Positions 33,804 to 45,491 of a stretch of 64,000 nucleotides of DNA are shown here, piece after piece (the first letter of the stretch is position 1; each line of letters begins with the position of its first letter). Source of the stretch: Chytridium lagenaria (Eukaryota > Chytridiomycota > Chytridiomycetes > Chytridiales > Chytridiaceae); assembly GCA_025449115.1 (NCBI GenBank), contig JAHLKC010000035.1:1-64000 (forward strand). The letters run 5' to 3'. The translations under genes and the position numbers were made by a program. Below the pieces are notes generated by a model. It saw only the letters and a program-made list of their open reading frames with translations, did no database searches and was not told the origin of the DNA.

Positions 33804-36800
33804 TCACACAGGTCCACCCCGATACACCCCCTGCCCCATCTCCATCTCAACCCCCATCCCCCGATACCCACCCTGTCCAAACCCACTCCCTCCCAAAACC
33901 GTTCGATAAGTAAACCCCTGCTGCTGCTGCTGTCCAACCCCAACTCCACCAACCCCAACCCCAACTCCACCATGTCCAACTCCCCCAACCCCAGCCCCCC
34001 AACCCCATGCCCACCAACCCCCCCAAACCCCCCCTCACCTCCCCCACCAAACAATGCACCTTCTTCCCCTCCGCCACAGCCTTCTCATGCCGTCTCAACG
34101 CATCTCGTCTCGCAAACCCTTTACCGCATCGTGGACACGGGTATGGCTTTTCCCGGGAATGGATGTAGTAGTGACGTTTGAGGTCTGGATAATAAAAGGG
34201 TGGGAGGGTTAAGAAGCGTTGATGGAATAAACGGGGGTATTGGTGTGAAATAACCCAAAGAAAAAAAAAAAACGTCGCATAAAAAAACAAAAAGAGAATA
34301 CAGGAAAAATAGATTTAGAAAAAAAAAAAGAGAAATGGAGGTAGGGGACAAGGGTGCTGGATTGAATAAACGGGGAACATTGGTGCGGAATACCCCGAAA
34401 AAAGAATTAAAAAATACCTCAAAAAACAAAACTAAAAACAAAGGACAGCGGAAAAATATACGAAAAAGGAAACGCCAAAAACCAAACACACCAAAAAAAA
34501 AAAACGCAAAACTCACCATGACTCCTACTAAACGTCTGCGGACACCTCAAACACCTAAACGGTTTCGCCTTCCCACCCGGCGTCACCCCCAACTCCCCCT
34601 CCCCCCCTCCCCCATGTTCCGCAACCAAATGCGCATGCAAATCCTCCACATCCGCAAACCGTTTCCCACACCCCTTTGCAATACACACCTCCTCATCTGC
34701 CGGAGACCGTGGCGGGGACGCCGGGGTGGCGTTAGCCGACGACGACGGGGTTGGGGACGGATGATGCGGGGCAGTGGGGAGGGGTTCGGGGATGGCGGCT
34801 TTTTAGGGATGCGGGGGAGGAGGGGACGGGTTTGATGTGCGGGGTGAGGGTGGAAGGAGGTTTGGGGGAAAGGGGGGTGATGGGGGAAGGGTTGGGGGTA
34901 GGGTTGAGGTGATTGTTGTGATAGGATGTATTGATGTTGAGGTGGAGATGGATTTGGGTAGGCAAAGTGTTGTTGGGGGTGTTGTTGTGGGTGATGTAGA
35001 GTGTACGCGTTCTGTTGGCCCATTACCATACCGTTTTGCATGTAAACGTGTTGTTGTTGTGGTTGTTGAGGTACCATCTGCTGGTGCTGCGGTTGTTGAT
35101 GCATTATCTGCTGGTGTTGTGGTTGTTGAGGTACCATCTGCTGGTGTTGTGGTTGTTGATGCACCATCTGTTGGTGCGGCGGCTGTTGATGCACCATCGA
35201 CGGGTGCTGCGGTTGTTGATGCACCATCGACGGGTGCTGCGAAATCATCTGCTGCGGTGGATAATGGTGTTGAGGGTGTTGATACGGCGGTGTCTGCATC
35301 TGCTGATTCTGAAAGGTCTGTTGAGGTTGCATATACGGTTGTTGCTGTTGGATATGTTGTGGGAGTGGCAGAGGTGGTGGCATATGAACCAACACCTGAT
35401 GCTGCTGTTGCTGTTGCGGAAGGGGTGGGGGTGGCATATGAACCAACACCTGCTGCTGCTGCTGTTGCGGCGTCGGTGGCGGTGGTGGCAGCGGGGCCAT
35501 CATCTGCGGTGGTCCCATCACATGATACCCAGAACCAGCAGCCCCCTGTCCATCATACCGTCCAACATGTTGTCCTTGACCATTGTGCAATACTTGTGGT
35601 GGCATAGCATGAACCTGTTGCGGCGACTGTTGTTGTTGAACCAAAACCATCCCCGCCCCAACACTCGGACTTCCCTGCTGCTGCATTCCATACCCCTGCT
35701 GCACCCCCACCATCCCAGCTCCAACACTCGGACTCCCCTGCTGCTGCTGTTGTTGCACCAAAACCATCCCCGCACCAACACTCGGACTCCCCTGCTGCTG
35801 CATTCCATACCCCTGCTGCACCCCCACCATCCCAGCTCCAACACTCGGACTCCCCTGCTGCTGCTGCTGTTGAACCAAAACCATCCCAGCCCCAACCCTC
35901 GGACTCCCCTGCTGCTGTTGTATTTGCATTGCATGAACCTGTTGCTGCTGCACCATCCCCGCTCCAACACTCGGACTCCCCTGCTGCGGCTGCACATGCA
36001 TCATATGCGCCTGCTGCATCCCCCCCATCCCAGCTCCAACACTCAGACTCCCCCGCTCCTGCATTCCATACCCCTGCTGCTGCAACTGCATCCCCATCCC
36101 CGCCTCACCACCCAAACTCTCCATCCCCATCCCATACCCCTGCTCCCCTCCATCCCATACCCCTGCTCCCCCTCCATCCCATACCCCTGCTCCCCCTCCA
36201 TCCCCATCCCATACCCCTCCTCCTCCACCTGCACATACCCCTCCATCCCCATCCCATACCCCCCCCTCCCCTCCTCCTCCATCGCATAAACCTGCTGCAA
36301 CGACTCCCCCATCCGCATCTCATACCCCTGCATCACCCCCCCTCTCCCCCCAACCCCAAACCCAATCCCATCATCCCCTCTCAAATCCCTCCCCAAATCC
36401 CACTGCACCCCCCCGTACCATCCCCTAAAAACTCCCACCCCCAACCTCCAACACAAGCATATCATCACGATACACAACTCCCCGCTCCTCACTCACACCC
36501 CCAACCCCCTCCAACCCACACCTAAACCCATCCCAAATCTCCTCCACAACACAATCCCTCATCCCCAACATCGCCTCCCCCCCACGTCCACTCACAAAAG
36601 CACCAGAAAGCGGTTCCATCGCTTCCTCTGCGAAAAAAAACCCAAACCCTCCCAACGTTGGTGTCATTTGAGGCGTGCTTCGAAGGGGGTCCGTCGATGG
36701 CTCGCGTTTGCGTTTCAGTGCGTTGAGAGCAGGGAAGGGGGAGGTGGGGGTGGGTCCGTCAAATGTAAAGAGGAGGGGGGTGGGGGAGGCGAGGAGAGGG

Positions 36801-39800
36801 GTTGCTGGGGGGAACATGGGGAGGGGTGGTGGGTGGGAGTCGGGAGGGGGTTCGGCGGCGGGGGGGAGGACGGCGGGAGAGTGTTGATGGGCATTGTCTT
36901 TTTGTAAAAAAAAAAAAAGGAGAAAGAAGGAATGAGAATGCGTTTAATCGAGAAAAAAAGGGTGAAAGAAATGTAAAGAAGAAAAATAAAGTGTATGATG
37001 TATTTATAGCGGGAACGAAAATAAAAAAAGTATATGGCAAAAAAAAAAAAAAAAAAAAAAAAACCGAGAGAGAAGCGATCGCCATTCATATTAAAATAAA
37101 ATAAAAAAGAGTGAAAGAGGAACAACAATAAAAACAACCAAAAACAAAAGAAAGAGTTCAACTTACCATTCACCTCCTCATCCTTCCCACCCTTCTTCAC
37201 AACTTCCCCACCAAGTCCCTTCTTCTCTCCCTCTCCTTCATCCGCAGGCGTAACCATCACCGTCCCACTCAAAGCATCCTCCTTTCCCCATCCCACGTCC
37301 ATCTCCCCCCCCCGTTCCTTTTCGCATCTATCAAGTTCCTTATCCCCCTCCACCTCCAAACCACGCTTTAGAATCGACAAAGCAGGTCCAGTTGGCGTCA
37401 AAAACCCTCCTCCGCCCACCCACCCTTTCTTCTCTTCATCAGCAGGCGTCACCCTCACCGTCACACTCAAAGCATCCTCCTTTTCCCGTCCCACGTCCAT
37501 CTCTCCCCCCCGTTCCTTTTCGCATCTATCAAGTTCTTTATCACCCTCCACGTCCAAACCACGCTTTAGAATCGACAAAGCAGGTACAGTTGGCGTCAAA
37601 AACCCTCCGCCCACCCACCCTTTCTTCTCTTCATCCGCAGGCGTCACCGTCACCGTCACAATCGAAGCATCCTCCTTTTCCCGTCCCACGTCCATCTCTC
37701 CCCCCCGTTCCTTTTCGCATCTATCAAGTTCCTTATCCCCCTCCACCTCCAAACCACGCTTTAGAATCGACAAAGCAGGTCAGTTGGCGTCAAAAACCCT
37801 CCTCCGCCCACCCACCCCTTCTTCTCTTCATCCGCAGGCGTCACCCTCACCGTCCCACTCAAGCATCCTCCTTTTCCCATCCCACGTCCATCTCCCCCCG
37901 TTCCTTTTCGCATCTATCAAGTTCCTTATCCCCCTCCACCTCCAAACCACGCTTTAGAATCGACAAAGCAGGTCCAGTTGGCGTCAAAAACCCTCCTCCG
38001 CCCACCCACCCCTTCTTCTCTTCATCCGCAGGCGTCACCTCACCGTCACACTCAAAGCATCCTCCTTTTCCCATCCCACGTCCATCTCTCCCCCCGTTCC
38101 TTTTCGCATCTATCAAGTTCCTTATCCCCCTCCACCTCCAAACCACGCTTTAGAATCGACAAAGCAGGTACAGTTGGCGTCAAAACCCCTCCTCCGCCCA
38201 CCCATCCCTTCTTCTCTTCATCCGCAGGCGTCACCCTCACCGTCCCACTCAAAGCATACTCCTTTTCCCGTCCCATATCCATCTCTCCCCCCCGTTCCTT
38301 TTCTCTATCAAGTTCCTTATCACCCTCCACCTCCAAACCACGCTTTAGAATCGACAAAGCAGGTCCAGTTGGCGTCAAAAACCCTCCTCCGCCCACCCAC
38401 CCCTTCTTCTCTTCATCCGCAGGCGTCACCCTACCGTCACACTCAAAGCATCCTCCTTTTTCCCATCCCACGTCATCTCTCCCCCCCGTTCCTTTTCGCA
38501 TCTATCAAGTTCCTTATCCCCCTCCACCTCCAAACCACGCTTTAGAATCGACAAAGCAGGTCCAGTTGGCGTCAAAAACCCTCCTCCGCCCACCCATCCC
38601 TTCTTCTCTTCATCAGCAGGCGTCACCCTCACCGTCCCACTCAAAGCATCCTCCTTTTCCTGTCCCACGTCCATCTCTCCCCCCCGTTCCTTTTCACATT
38701 CTCTATCAAGTTCCTTATCCCCCTCCACCTCCAAACCACGCTTTAGAATAGACAAAGCAGGTCCAGTTGGCGTCAAAAACCCTCCTCCGCCCACCCACCC
38801 CTTCTTCTCTTCATCAGCAGGCGTCACCCTCACCGTCCCACTCAAAGCATCCTCCTTTTCCCGTCCCACGTCCATCTCTCCCCCCCGTTCCTTTTCGCTA
38901 TCAAGTTCCTTATCCCCCTCCACCTCCAAACCACGCTTTGGAATAGACGAAGCAGGTACAGTTGGCGTCAAAACCCCTCCTCCGCCCACCCATCCCTTCT
39001 CTCTTCATCAGCAGGCGTCACCATCACCGTCACAATCGAAGCATACTCCTTTCCCGTCCCACGTCCATCTCTCCCCCCGTTCCTTTTCGCATTCTCTATC
39101 AAGTTCCTTATCACCCTCCACCTCCAAACCACGCTTTGGAATAGACGAAGCAGGTATGGTAGGCGTTAAAAATCCTCCTTCGCTTGCCCGCCCATACGCA
39201 TCACCCACTCTTCCATTCACATCACCCACTCTTCCATGCGCATCAACAGCCTTTCCATCACCCACTCTCCATTCGCCTCAACAGCTTTTCCATCACCCAC
39301 TCTCCCAATACCCTCATTCCCCCTCAAATACCCATAACCCCAAAACGACGCCGCCAACCCCGTCGGCGTCCTCGGCACCGCCCCCAACCCAGTGGGCGTC
39401 CTCGGCACCGCCCCCAACCCAGTGGGCGTCCTCGCACCGCCCCCAACCCAGTAGGAGTTCTCGGCACCCCCCCCAACCCAGTAGAGTCCTCGGCAACCTC
39501 GGAGAAAACGGCAAATCCCGAGCCGACAAAGGGGCAAGAGGATCATCATCCAAGGTCTGGAGATGGGAGAGCAGGGCACACCCAAGGATTTCTCAAAGAG
39601 GGTTGCAGAGGGGGAGGCAGAGGATGGACCTGATGAGGAGGAGGGGAAGAAGAGGGGGAGGAAGGGTTGTGGAGCGGGGGAAGGGGAGGAGGTGGGGACG
39701 GTGGTGGAGGGGGGTTTGGGACGGTAAGAGGTTGGATGGCGTGTGGAGGTGGAGGGAGGGAGGGGGAGGGGAAGAGAGGGGATGCGGGTGGTTGGTGTTG

Positions 39801-40674
39801 GTGTGATGTGATGTGGAGGTGCGAGGATAAAAAGAGGGGACGGCGAATGTGGGTACGGGTGGTTTCTTGTAGAGTGATGAAGATGGTGGTGGCTCTGTCA
39901 AGGATGGTGATGATGATGATGACGACGATGACGATGCTGCTGTTAGTGATGATGCAGCTGCAAAAGAGGTAATAGCGGCTTTTGGTGGTGAAGCTATTGC
40001 TGCTTAATATATAAAGATGGATAGTGTGAGAAACGGATTGAAGATAAACAACAAGATAAAAGGCATGCAATGGATAAAAGAAAAAGAAAGGCTTGCAGTG
40101 AGAGACAATAATGGGTCGTTGAGCATTTCGCAAGAGAGAGAGAGAGAGACTCACCAGTGATGTCTGCATTGGCTTCATCTGTTGGAGAGGCACAGAGAGA
40201 AGTGACAGAGGAGGAGGAGGAGGACTTGAAGAAGGAAGCATCCACGATAGCATTGGCAGTAGAGACGGAAGAAGAAGGTGATGGAATGGACAATGGAGTG
40301 ACAATGGCCAGAGAGGGTCTCCGAGAGGGTGTCCGAGAAGGTCTTTTCACTAGAGTAGGAGTAGGAGTAGTAGGAGGTATGGAAGGTATGGAAGGTATGG
40401 AAGGTGATAAAGTAGTAGAAGTAGAAGTAGAAGAAGAAGGAGGATGAGGATGATGATGCTGATGTGATGACGTGTTGTTACTGATGATGCTGCAGTCATG
40501 TTGATGCAGAGGAGGAGCAGTCATTGTATTTGATGCAGCAGTAGCAGTAGTAGTAGTCATAATAGTATTTGATGTAGTATCATCATCAACACTCATACTA
40601 CTCATAGTATCAGTAGTAGCATTTCTAGTAGTATCAGTAGTACTCATACCACTAATACCACTACTACTACTCAT
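33804..40674 (-). CDS. Giant repeat-rich, Q-rich C2H2 zinc-finger factor
   Basis: Inferred exons: 40674-40155, 39993-37167, 36897-34517, 34184-33804; about 2,000 residues. Exon 1 is Ser/Thr-rich with basic sites (KRPSRTPSRRPSLAIVTPLS). Exon 2 has low-complexity sequence, a PRTPTGLGAV repeat (about 39360-39490) and ten ~66-residue repeats (ALSILKRGLEVEGDKELDR ... DEEKKGW ... GFLTPTGP). Exon 3 has ALNALKRKREPS, then Q-rich arrays (QGSPSVGAGMV; HQQMVPQQPQ). Three C2H2 fingers end the protein: CIAKGCGKRFADVEDLHAHL, RCLRCPQTFSRSH|DLKRH split by the last intron, and CPRCGKGFARRDALRRH. The exon 2/3 junction is phase 1 and runs straight into the downstream frame (NDNAHQHSP), so I merge what looks like two genes. 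Several one-base shifts occur. Nuclear DNA-binding regulator; fingers resemble fungal Ace2/Swi5-type factors only generally. Confidence 0.7.
35080..36290 (-). repeat. Nested coding repeats in the Q-rich region
   Basis: Three repeat families inside exon 3 of the zinc-finger gene: ~30-bp units encoding MVHQQPQHQQ (35080-35235), ~60-65-bp units encoding QQGSPSVGAGMV(L/G)VQQ (35640-36060), and 24-33-bp units encoding GYGMEGEQ/GYGMGMEG (36115-36270). Repetition is strong at DNA level, which suggests recent slippage or unequal exchange. Confidence 0.8.
37039..37063. repeat. Poly-A run in intron
   Basis: 25 consecutive A within intron 2 of the zinc-finger gene (36898-37166). On the coding strand this is a T run about 140 bases upstream of the acceptor. 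Confidence 0.9.
37190..39180 (-). repeat. Ten ~198-bp coding tandem repeats
   Basis: The marker 'caggt(c/a)' after 'gacaaag'/'gacgaag' occurs at 37383, 37581, 37776, 37969, 38165, 38360, 38557, 38758, 38953 and 39151, so periods are 193-201 bp around 198. Each unit encodes about 66 residues. Copies are nearly identical; several lengths are not multiples of three because of single-base differences in homopolymers. Confidence 0.92.
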
Positions 40675-41389
40675 GATGAATAGAGTATATCTAATAGTAT
40701 ATATAGAATATATAGAAGAATATATAGAAGAATAGATAGAGTGAGATGATGATTATCTCTCCCACTTCTATACACTATATTATCCACACTATATTACTCT
40801 ATTATACTCCTAATAATATTACCCTCTCTCTATCAATATATTTTATTTATTAACACCGGGTCAATAATATCTACTATATATTTATCATAGAGCTAAAAAT
40901 CAAATCACTCAAATAAACAATTTATTAATAATTAAATATTATATATTTACAACGCATACACCACTATATTATTATTATTATTATTAAACTCTTTAATAAA
41001 AATTTATAGCAAAGCAGCAGAGAAAAGTTTTTATTTTTTATTTTTATACAAGCTGATCCTCATTATGGTTACACACTGCTGTGTAGAGTCACACGCGTGT
41101 AATTATTTATTTTATTTTTTTTTTTTATTTTTTTTTTTTTATTTTGATTTTCTCACAAATTAATAATAAAGAATTCCCTTGTCCGAAAGTGTCCGCCGTC
41201 TCAAAAGACGTTTAATGTGATGTTTTTTAACAAGTAAAAACACACTCAAGAGAAAGTAATGGAAGCCGTTGCCATCCAGTCATGGATTGATAACGCCGTA
41301 TGCCTTGCATAGGGAGGAGGATTAGTAAGTTTTTCTAAAAGGAAGAGGAGCGCTAGTCTTGTCAATTTGTCTTTGTCTTGCCTTTGTCT
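40675..41389. promoter_or_regulatory. Very AT-rich upstream region of the zinc-finger gene
   Basis: Composed of tata/att repeats (atatatag units at 40690-40735; tta repeats at 40970-40985; T/A tracts at 41100-41145). Probably holds the promoter of the minus-strand zinc-finger gene. No discrete site can be named. Confidence 0.4.
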
Positions 41390-41720
41390 AAATGCCCACA
41401 GGTTTGTTTGACCGTATGAACCAGGTTCTTCCTATTTCTGATCAAGAGTGGCAGTTGGTCAAGTCAACGTTCAACAATGACTATCCCCCTAGCGATCACA
41501 ACAACAATCATCCTCTTGAAGCGCCACTTTGACCAGCTGGTGGCTTTACGTAAGCCAACAGGTGACCCAGACCGTCCTGAGATGTGAGGACGGCAAAGAG
41601 CCTTGACAGGAGGATATCAGAGAAAGCGAGCAGAAGGCAATCTTCCATCTTCAGATGACAAGAATAATAAGAATGACGAGAATGACAAAACCAAGGAGGA
41701 CGAGTAGACCTTCTCTACCC
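41390..41720 (+). pseudogene. Fragment of a Myb/SANT-like (DUF6818-type) gene
   Basis: Reading across one or two frame changes gives LFDRMNQVLPISDQEWQLVK, STFNNDYPP, HFDQLVALRKPTGDPDRPE and AKSLDRRISEKAS. This order resembles the Myb-like DUF6818 domain of multicopy genes in oomycetes and chytrids that behave like transposon-carried genes. Stops fall inside the frame. Coiled-coil pieces on the same strand at 42174-42413 and 43945-44062 could be the rest of the same element. Family named from memory. Confidence 0.45.
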
Positions 41721-42173
41721 ACCGTTGGCAAGGACTCTGACAACGGCGACAAAGATTTGGGTGACGTGTATGAACTCACAGTGCTCTCTCACCTGTTGTG
41801 ATACAACAAGAGGCAACTCGGTTTCCTCAGGTGGGTGTAGGTCCAGCGGGATTGGAACAAAGAGGAAGGTGGGTGAGAGACAAAGGGAAGAAGGTGGTTG
41901 GAAGAAGGATTGCTAACTACATCTCTCTTCAGGCCAGCAAAAAACGATCGCGGGTGTTATCGAGGTTTGGGTCAGTTATTGAGACGGCAAACCAACATAG
42001 CTAGGTAGGATGTCTTTTTCTCACTCTGAACTTTATTCATGTTAATAGCTACGTCGTGAGAAAGGTTCAGAAGGATGAACAAGAGGCACCTTGAACTTGC
42101 GGCCAGAGAATACAAAAGGAAAGAGGCTTGAACTAGGATATCACAAGTCAGCGGAGGAGCGTCAAGAGGAGGC

Positions 42174-42413
42174 TTGAGATTCGCCAAGAAGCGCAGAATT
42201 ACAAAGCAATATCATCAAGAAGAGGCAGAAAGGAAGGCGGAGGAGCGTCGAGAGGAGGCTTTGAGAATTGCCGAGGAGCGCAGAATTAAGGATATTGTTG
42301 AGAAGAGGCGGAGACAAAGGCGGAGGAGCAACGAACGCGAGACACATTACGACAGGAACAGGCAGCTCAGAAGGCAAAAGAAGCGGCTAGGAAGGCTGAA
42401 TGTAAAGTTATGA
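42174..42413 (+). pseudogene. Coiled-coil fragment, probably of the same element
   Basis: An open frame of 79 codons rich in E, R, K and A (YHQEEAERKAEERREEALRI and RRIKDIVEKRRRQRRRSNER) predicts a long charged coiled coil. It lies on the same strand as the Myb-like fragment 450 bp upstream, and sequence between them is broken. A second similar patch at 43945-44062 reads NDRLAEERRERNDQMMALWM and ends at a stop. Confidence 0.35.
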
Positions 42414-43944
42414 AGCAACTCCACTGAACAGTCACAAGCGCGTAGGTACTTGTAGCTCTAGGGTCGTTTGTTGGTTGTTTTGCGTTCCGTTACTCTTTGT
42501 CTCTCCCCTTCTTGTCTACCCCGCATGGCGACGTGAGCCCCTTCCTTATGCGCGTGGAGACCTATTATGTGTGGGAGTTGACGATGGGCTTGTATTTATG
42601 TTGTTGTGTGTGTTTAGTTTGTGTTTGTGTTTATATATCCCACATGATTGTATTTTGTAAGAGGAGATTGAGCAAAACTTGAATAGATTTACGGCACCCA
42701 TAAAGACCTCGTTCTAGGCCAGCCTTGAGCTGTGCTCTTCCTACCCTTTTATTATATATTGTGTTTGAGTATTCTGTGAGGCGTTCAAGGATCTGTTAAG
42801 TTCTCGTGTTGGTCATATCCAATACAACGAAACACTTCATCATTCATAGTTTATTCTGCTGTTCATTCACTGAACAAGTTCGTCTTCGGACTAGAGAGAT
42901 GAGAGATGTTCATATCCTCTCATAACGCGTACACATAGAACGGGACACTACACTCCTCTGCCCTCACATTCCTTGCCGCGCCTGCAATTGAATTCTACTT
43001 AGTCGTCAAAGGGTTCTAACATTGTTAAGGTCGTGGGAAGGTATAATAGGTAGTAGAGGACGTCACATAGTAACTTGTCACTCTAAAGACAATTTGTTCT
43101 ATCAGTATGTATGTTGTTACATCATATGAATGGATCTATAATCCTTCATTCCTATCCCGATTAGAAAATTTTCATTGAAGGAATCTCGTTGCCTTTTTCG
43201 GTAATACCCTTCAGATCCTTTCACATCACTTTCCCTTCAAAACTTAGCTATAAAAGCTAGTGTTTTTTCATAGTGGAAGTGCAGTTCAATCCTGCTCTCT
43301 CTGCAGTTATACCTTCCTCTCCTACCTATCAATGTTATTAGACATACCCTCTTTCACTCGTCTCTGAACAAGAGTTCACCTTGAACTCGAAATTTAACAG
43401 GATCGGACGTCGTCAGGGGGTGCCGCAACGCTAGGTCAAGACAACTGAGTCTAAGTAAGGGTAAACCAGAGTTATTACGCCTTCATGGCACAACCCCTTA
43501 CAAAGACCTGCTCCGATAAACTACTTCATTTACGATGATTTGGGCTGTCTACTTGTCCTTGACGGGGAGTGGGACCAGAGAGGAGCCGTGGACAGACGAG
43601 GGAGGAAGTAGGAACGAGTTAAAACGGCTTACAGATGATTCTGAAGGTCCAGGATACTCCTTGGAGCGGGATAGACTCCCTCCTCGTAGCCCCTTCTACC
43701 TAGGTACGTGAGATCCCCGCCTGGGTTCTTTCTTTTCTTCATTATTCGTTATATCCACCCCTTTTCCATGAAAAACCTCGCAAGAACAGCAGGGCTGTAC
43801 AGCGCAACAAATCTTTTGCCTCAGCAACAGAGGAGCTTCAGCCGCAATTCCAACTTATAGCACGCATCATGCGGAAGGCGGCACGGCACAGTAAACTCTT
43901 CCTCTACTATGGTCAAGGCTCGAATAGTAGAGGGCCAAAGGGAG
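42414..43944. other. Repeat-like spacer without a supported gene
   Basis: Open frames are short and lack domains. Sequence style (e.g. around 42880-42960 and 43380-43480) looks like transposon flanks or LTR-like DNA, but no paired LTR, primer-binding site or polymerase motif could be shown. Confidence 0.35.
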
Positions 43945-44062
43945 AACTTCACATGAAGAGCAAAGAGAAGAAAACGACCGACTGGCTGAGGAGCGTCGAG
44001 AAAGGAATGACCAGATGATGGCCCTATGGATGACAGCTTTGATTCAAAACACCAAGACTGAA
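43945..44062 (+). pseudogene. C-terminal coiled-coil fragment
   Basis: Reads EEQREENDRLAEERRERNDQ then MMALWMTALIQNTKTE and a stop. It matches the charged style of 42174-42413 and the expected C-terminus of Myb/SANT-like transposon-borne genes. It may be the 3' end of the broken element beginning near 41390. Confidence 0.35.
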
Positions 44063-44151
44063 TGAGTTTATGCCATAAAGAACAATGAGTTTATTATTCT
44101 TAAAACCCTTTCACATCATTTTATATTGAGAATAAACGGTTCTGATCTGGT

Positions 44152-44420
44152 GTGATCTTCTCTTGACCCATCCCTCCCTACCTAGCTTTGACTAGGGGGT
44201 AGGGTAAAGGAGTTGCTCCAGCAGAGCAAGTCCACAGAGTACCTAGGGACAGGTGTACTCCTGCATCTAAGTGATGTTTTTGGCAATGATGTGGGTGTAC
44301 TATGGCACCTGTTGGAACATGGGCTCTCGTTTGCCTCTCAGAGCTTAGAACAGGGTAACCTCACTCATTGCCTGCCGTTAGCTCCTGATCATTGGTCAGA
44401 GAGCACCAGAAGTGGAATAA
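44152..44420 (+). mobile_element. Dispersed repeat, copy B
   Basis: Partner of 2750-3178, in the opposite orientation and about 41 kb away. Collinear blocks run from gatcttctcttgacccatcc through to agagcaccagaa. It lacks the ~140-bp segment present in copy A. It lies directly downstream of the coiled-coil fragments, consistent with a transposon 3' region. Confidence 0.75.
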
Positions 44421-45491
44421 AGTTGAACAAGCCTTGACTAAAGGACAATATGAATGAGGAGGGATTCTATCATAGCCTTCTGTCTCAAACAGCCAGATTG
44501 TGGCTTCACCAGGTGAAGGGGGTAGAGGGGTCGATTGTCATCAAACTAAGAGTGAAGGGGAGATCACATTGTGAGGCCACCGGCGTATATTTCAAAAAAG
44601 CCAGAGGGGAAAAGAAGGGAGGATTCAATATGACACGTAAATATACGTGCTGACGTGGGATATAAGAAAGCTCAACAGAGTTTCCTGACAAATGTCTTGC
44701 CAAGCCTAAGAGGATAAGGACAGAAGGCGGAGCAGAGCTTCAACCGCATCCTCTTTTGGAAGGGGTTTGGGGGCAGTGGGGTCGCCCAGAAGGATATGGC
44801 CTTGTCCGCCAAATCGGTAGCTGTCAGCTTCCTGTGAGCCTGAGCAGCATGCATCTCCTGGGAACAAGTAAGTTGGCAGGTGTGTTGAGCGGCAAGCCAC
44901 ACCTCCTTCTTATGCTGTTGGCTGAGGGGTTTTGGGCAGAGGACAGCAATGTCATTGAAGTTACGGGGAAGAGGCGGTCAAGGGAAAACATTTGAAGGCT
45001 GTGGCCCTGAGAAGGAGGCCGGGCCACCGGAGGCAATGCGGGATTGTTGGCGGAAGACGGTCGTGAAGACATTGGAGGCAGGTAAGACGGAATTGCGGAG
45101 CGTTTACGGTTCCAAGCATCTTCTATGGCGGCAGTTCTTGCGCCAAAGGAGGTCCTTCTCTTGAAGCTTCAAACATCCAAGCAGGTGCCAACTCCCCAAC
45201 CTTGCTGAGCCAAAACCTTCTGCACATCCGCTTTCGCCACCAGGGAGGTCCCTCAGCATCAACCTTCTCCTCGATAACACCAAAAAGAGTAAAGGGTCGA
45301 TGTCCTCTCCTGCTTTGCCCCCGCCCCCCACAGCAGGAATGGATACAAACGCAGACCACGACGGCTCTCACCCAAATGGTGGTTCAGAAGGTTTATTTTA
45401 TTTTATTAGTTATTTTTTTTATTTTATATATTTACTTCACAGGCTATAGCAGGGGTAAAAATAAATGCACCATATCCATCCATCCACCACC
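44421..45491. other. Broken ORFs, possibly transposon-derived
   Basis: The minus strand between about 45370 and 44700 reads in changing frames as protein-like text (RKRSAIPSYLPPMSSRPSSA; WLAAQHTCQLTCSQEMHAAQ; KLTATDLADKAISFWATPLP), ending EALLRLLSLSS at about 44706. I do not recognise the family. Its neighbours suggest mobile-element debris rather than a host gene. Confidence 0.3.

Noticed and set aside
33137..33807. Phe/Val/Cys-rich minus-strand proteins
   Set aside because: They translate an 8-bp microsatellite and A-rich intergenic DNA; no real composition.
34837..36525. Long plus-strand ORFs opposite the Q-rich region
   Set aside because: They are antisense shadows of CAG/CAA-rich coding repeats; the minus strand reads into genuine zinc fingers.
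36425..36894. Separate zinc-finger gene starting at ATG 36894 or 36817
   Set aside because: The frame from ATG 36894 needs a shift, whereas the splice from the upstream repeat exon is in phase without change.
37392..38751. Long plus-strand Ser/Pro/His-rich ORFs opposite the 198-bp repeats
   Set aside because: Antisense of the repeat-coding exon; composition arises from the pyrimidine-rich plus strand, and the minus strand has consistent splice phases.
42430..43940. LTR retrotransposon
   Set aside because: Style of sequence is suggestive, but no paired LTRs, primer-binding site or reverse-transcriptase/integrase motifs were found.
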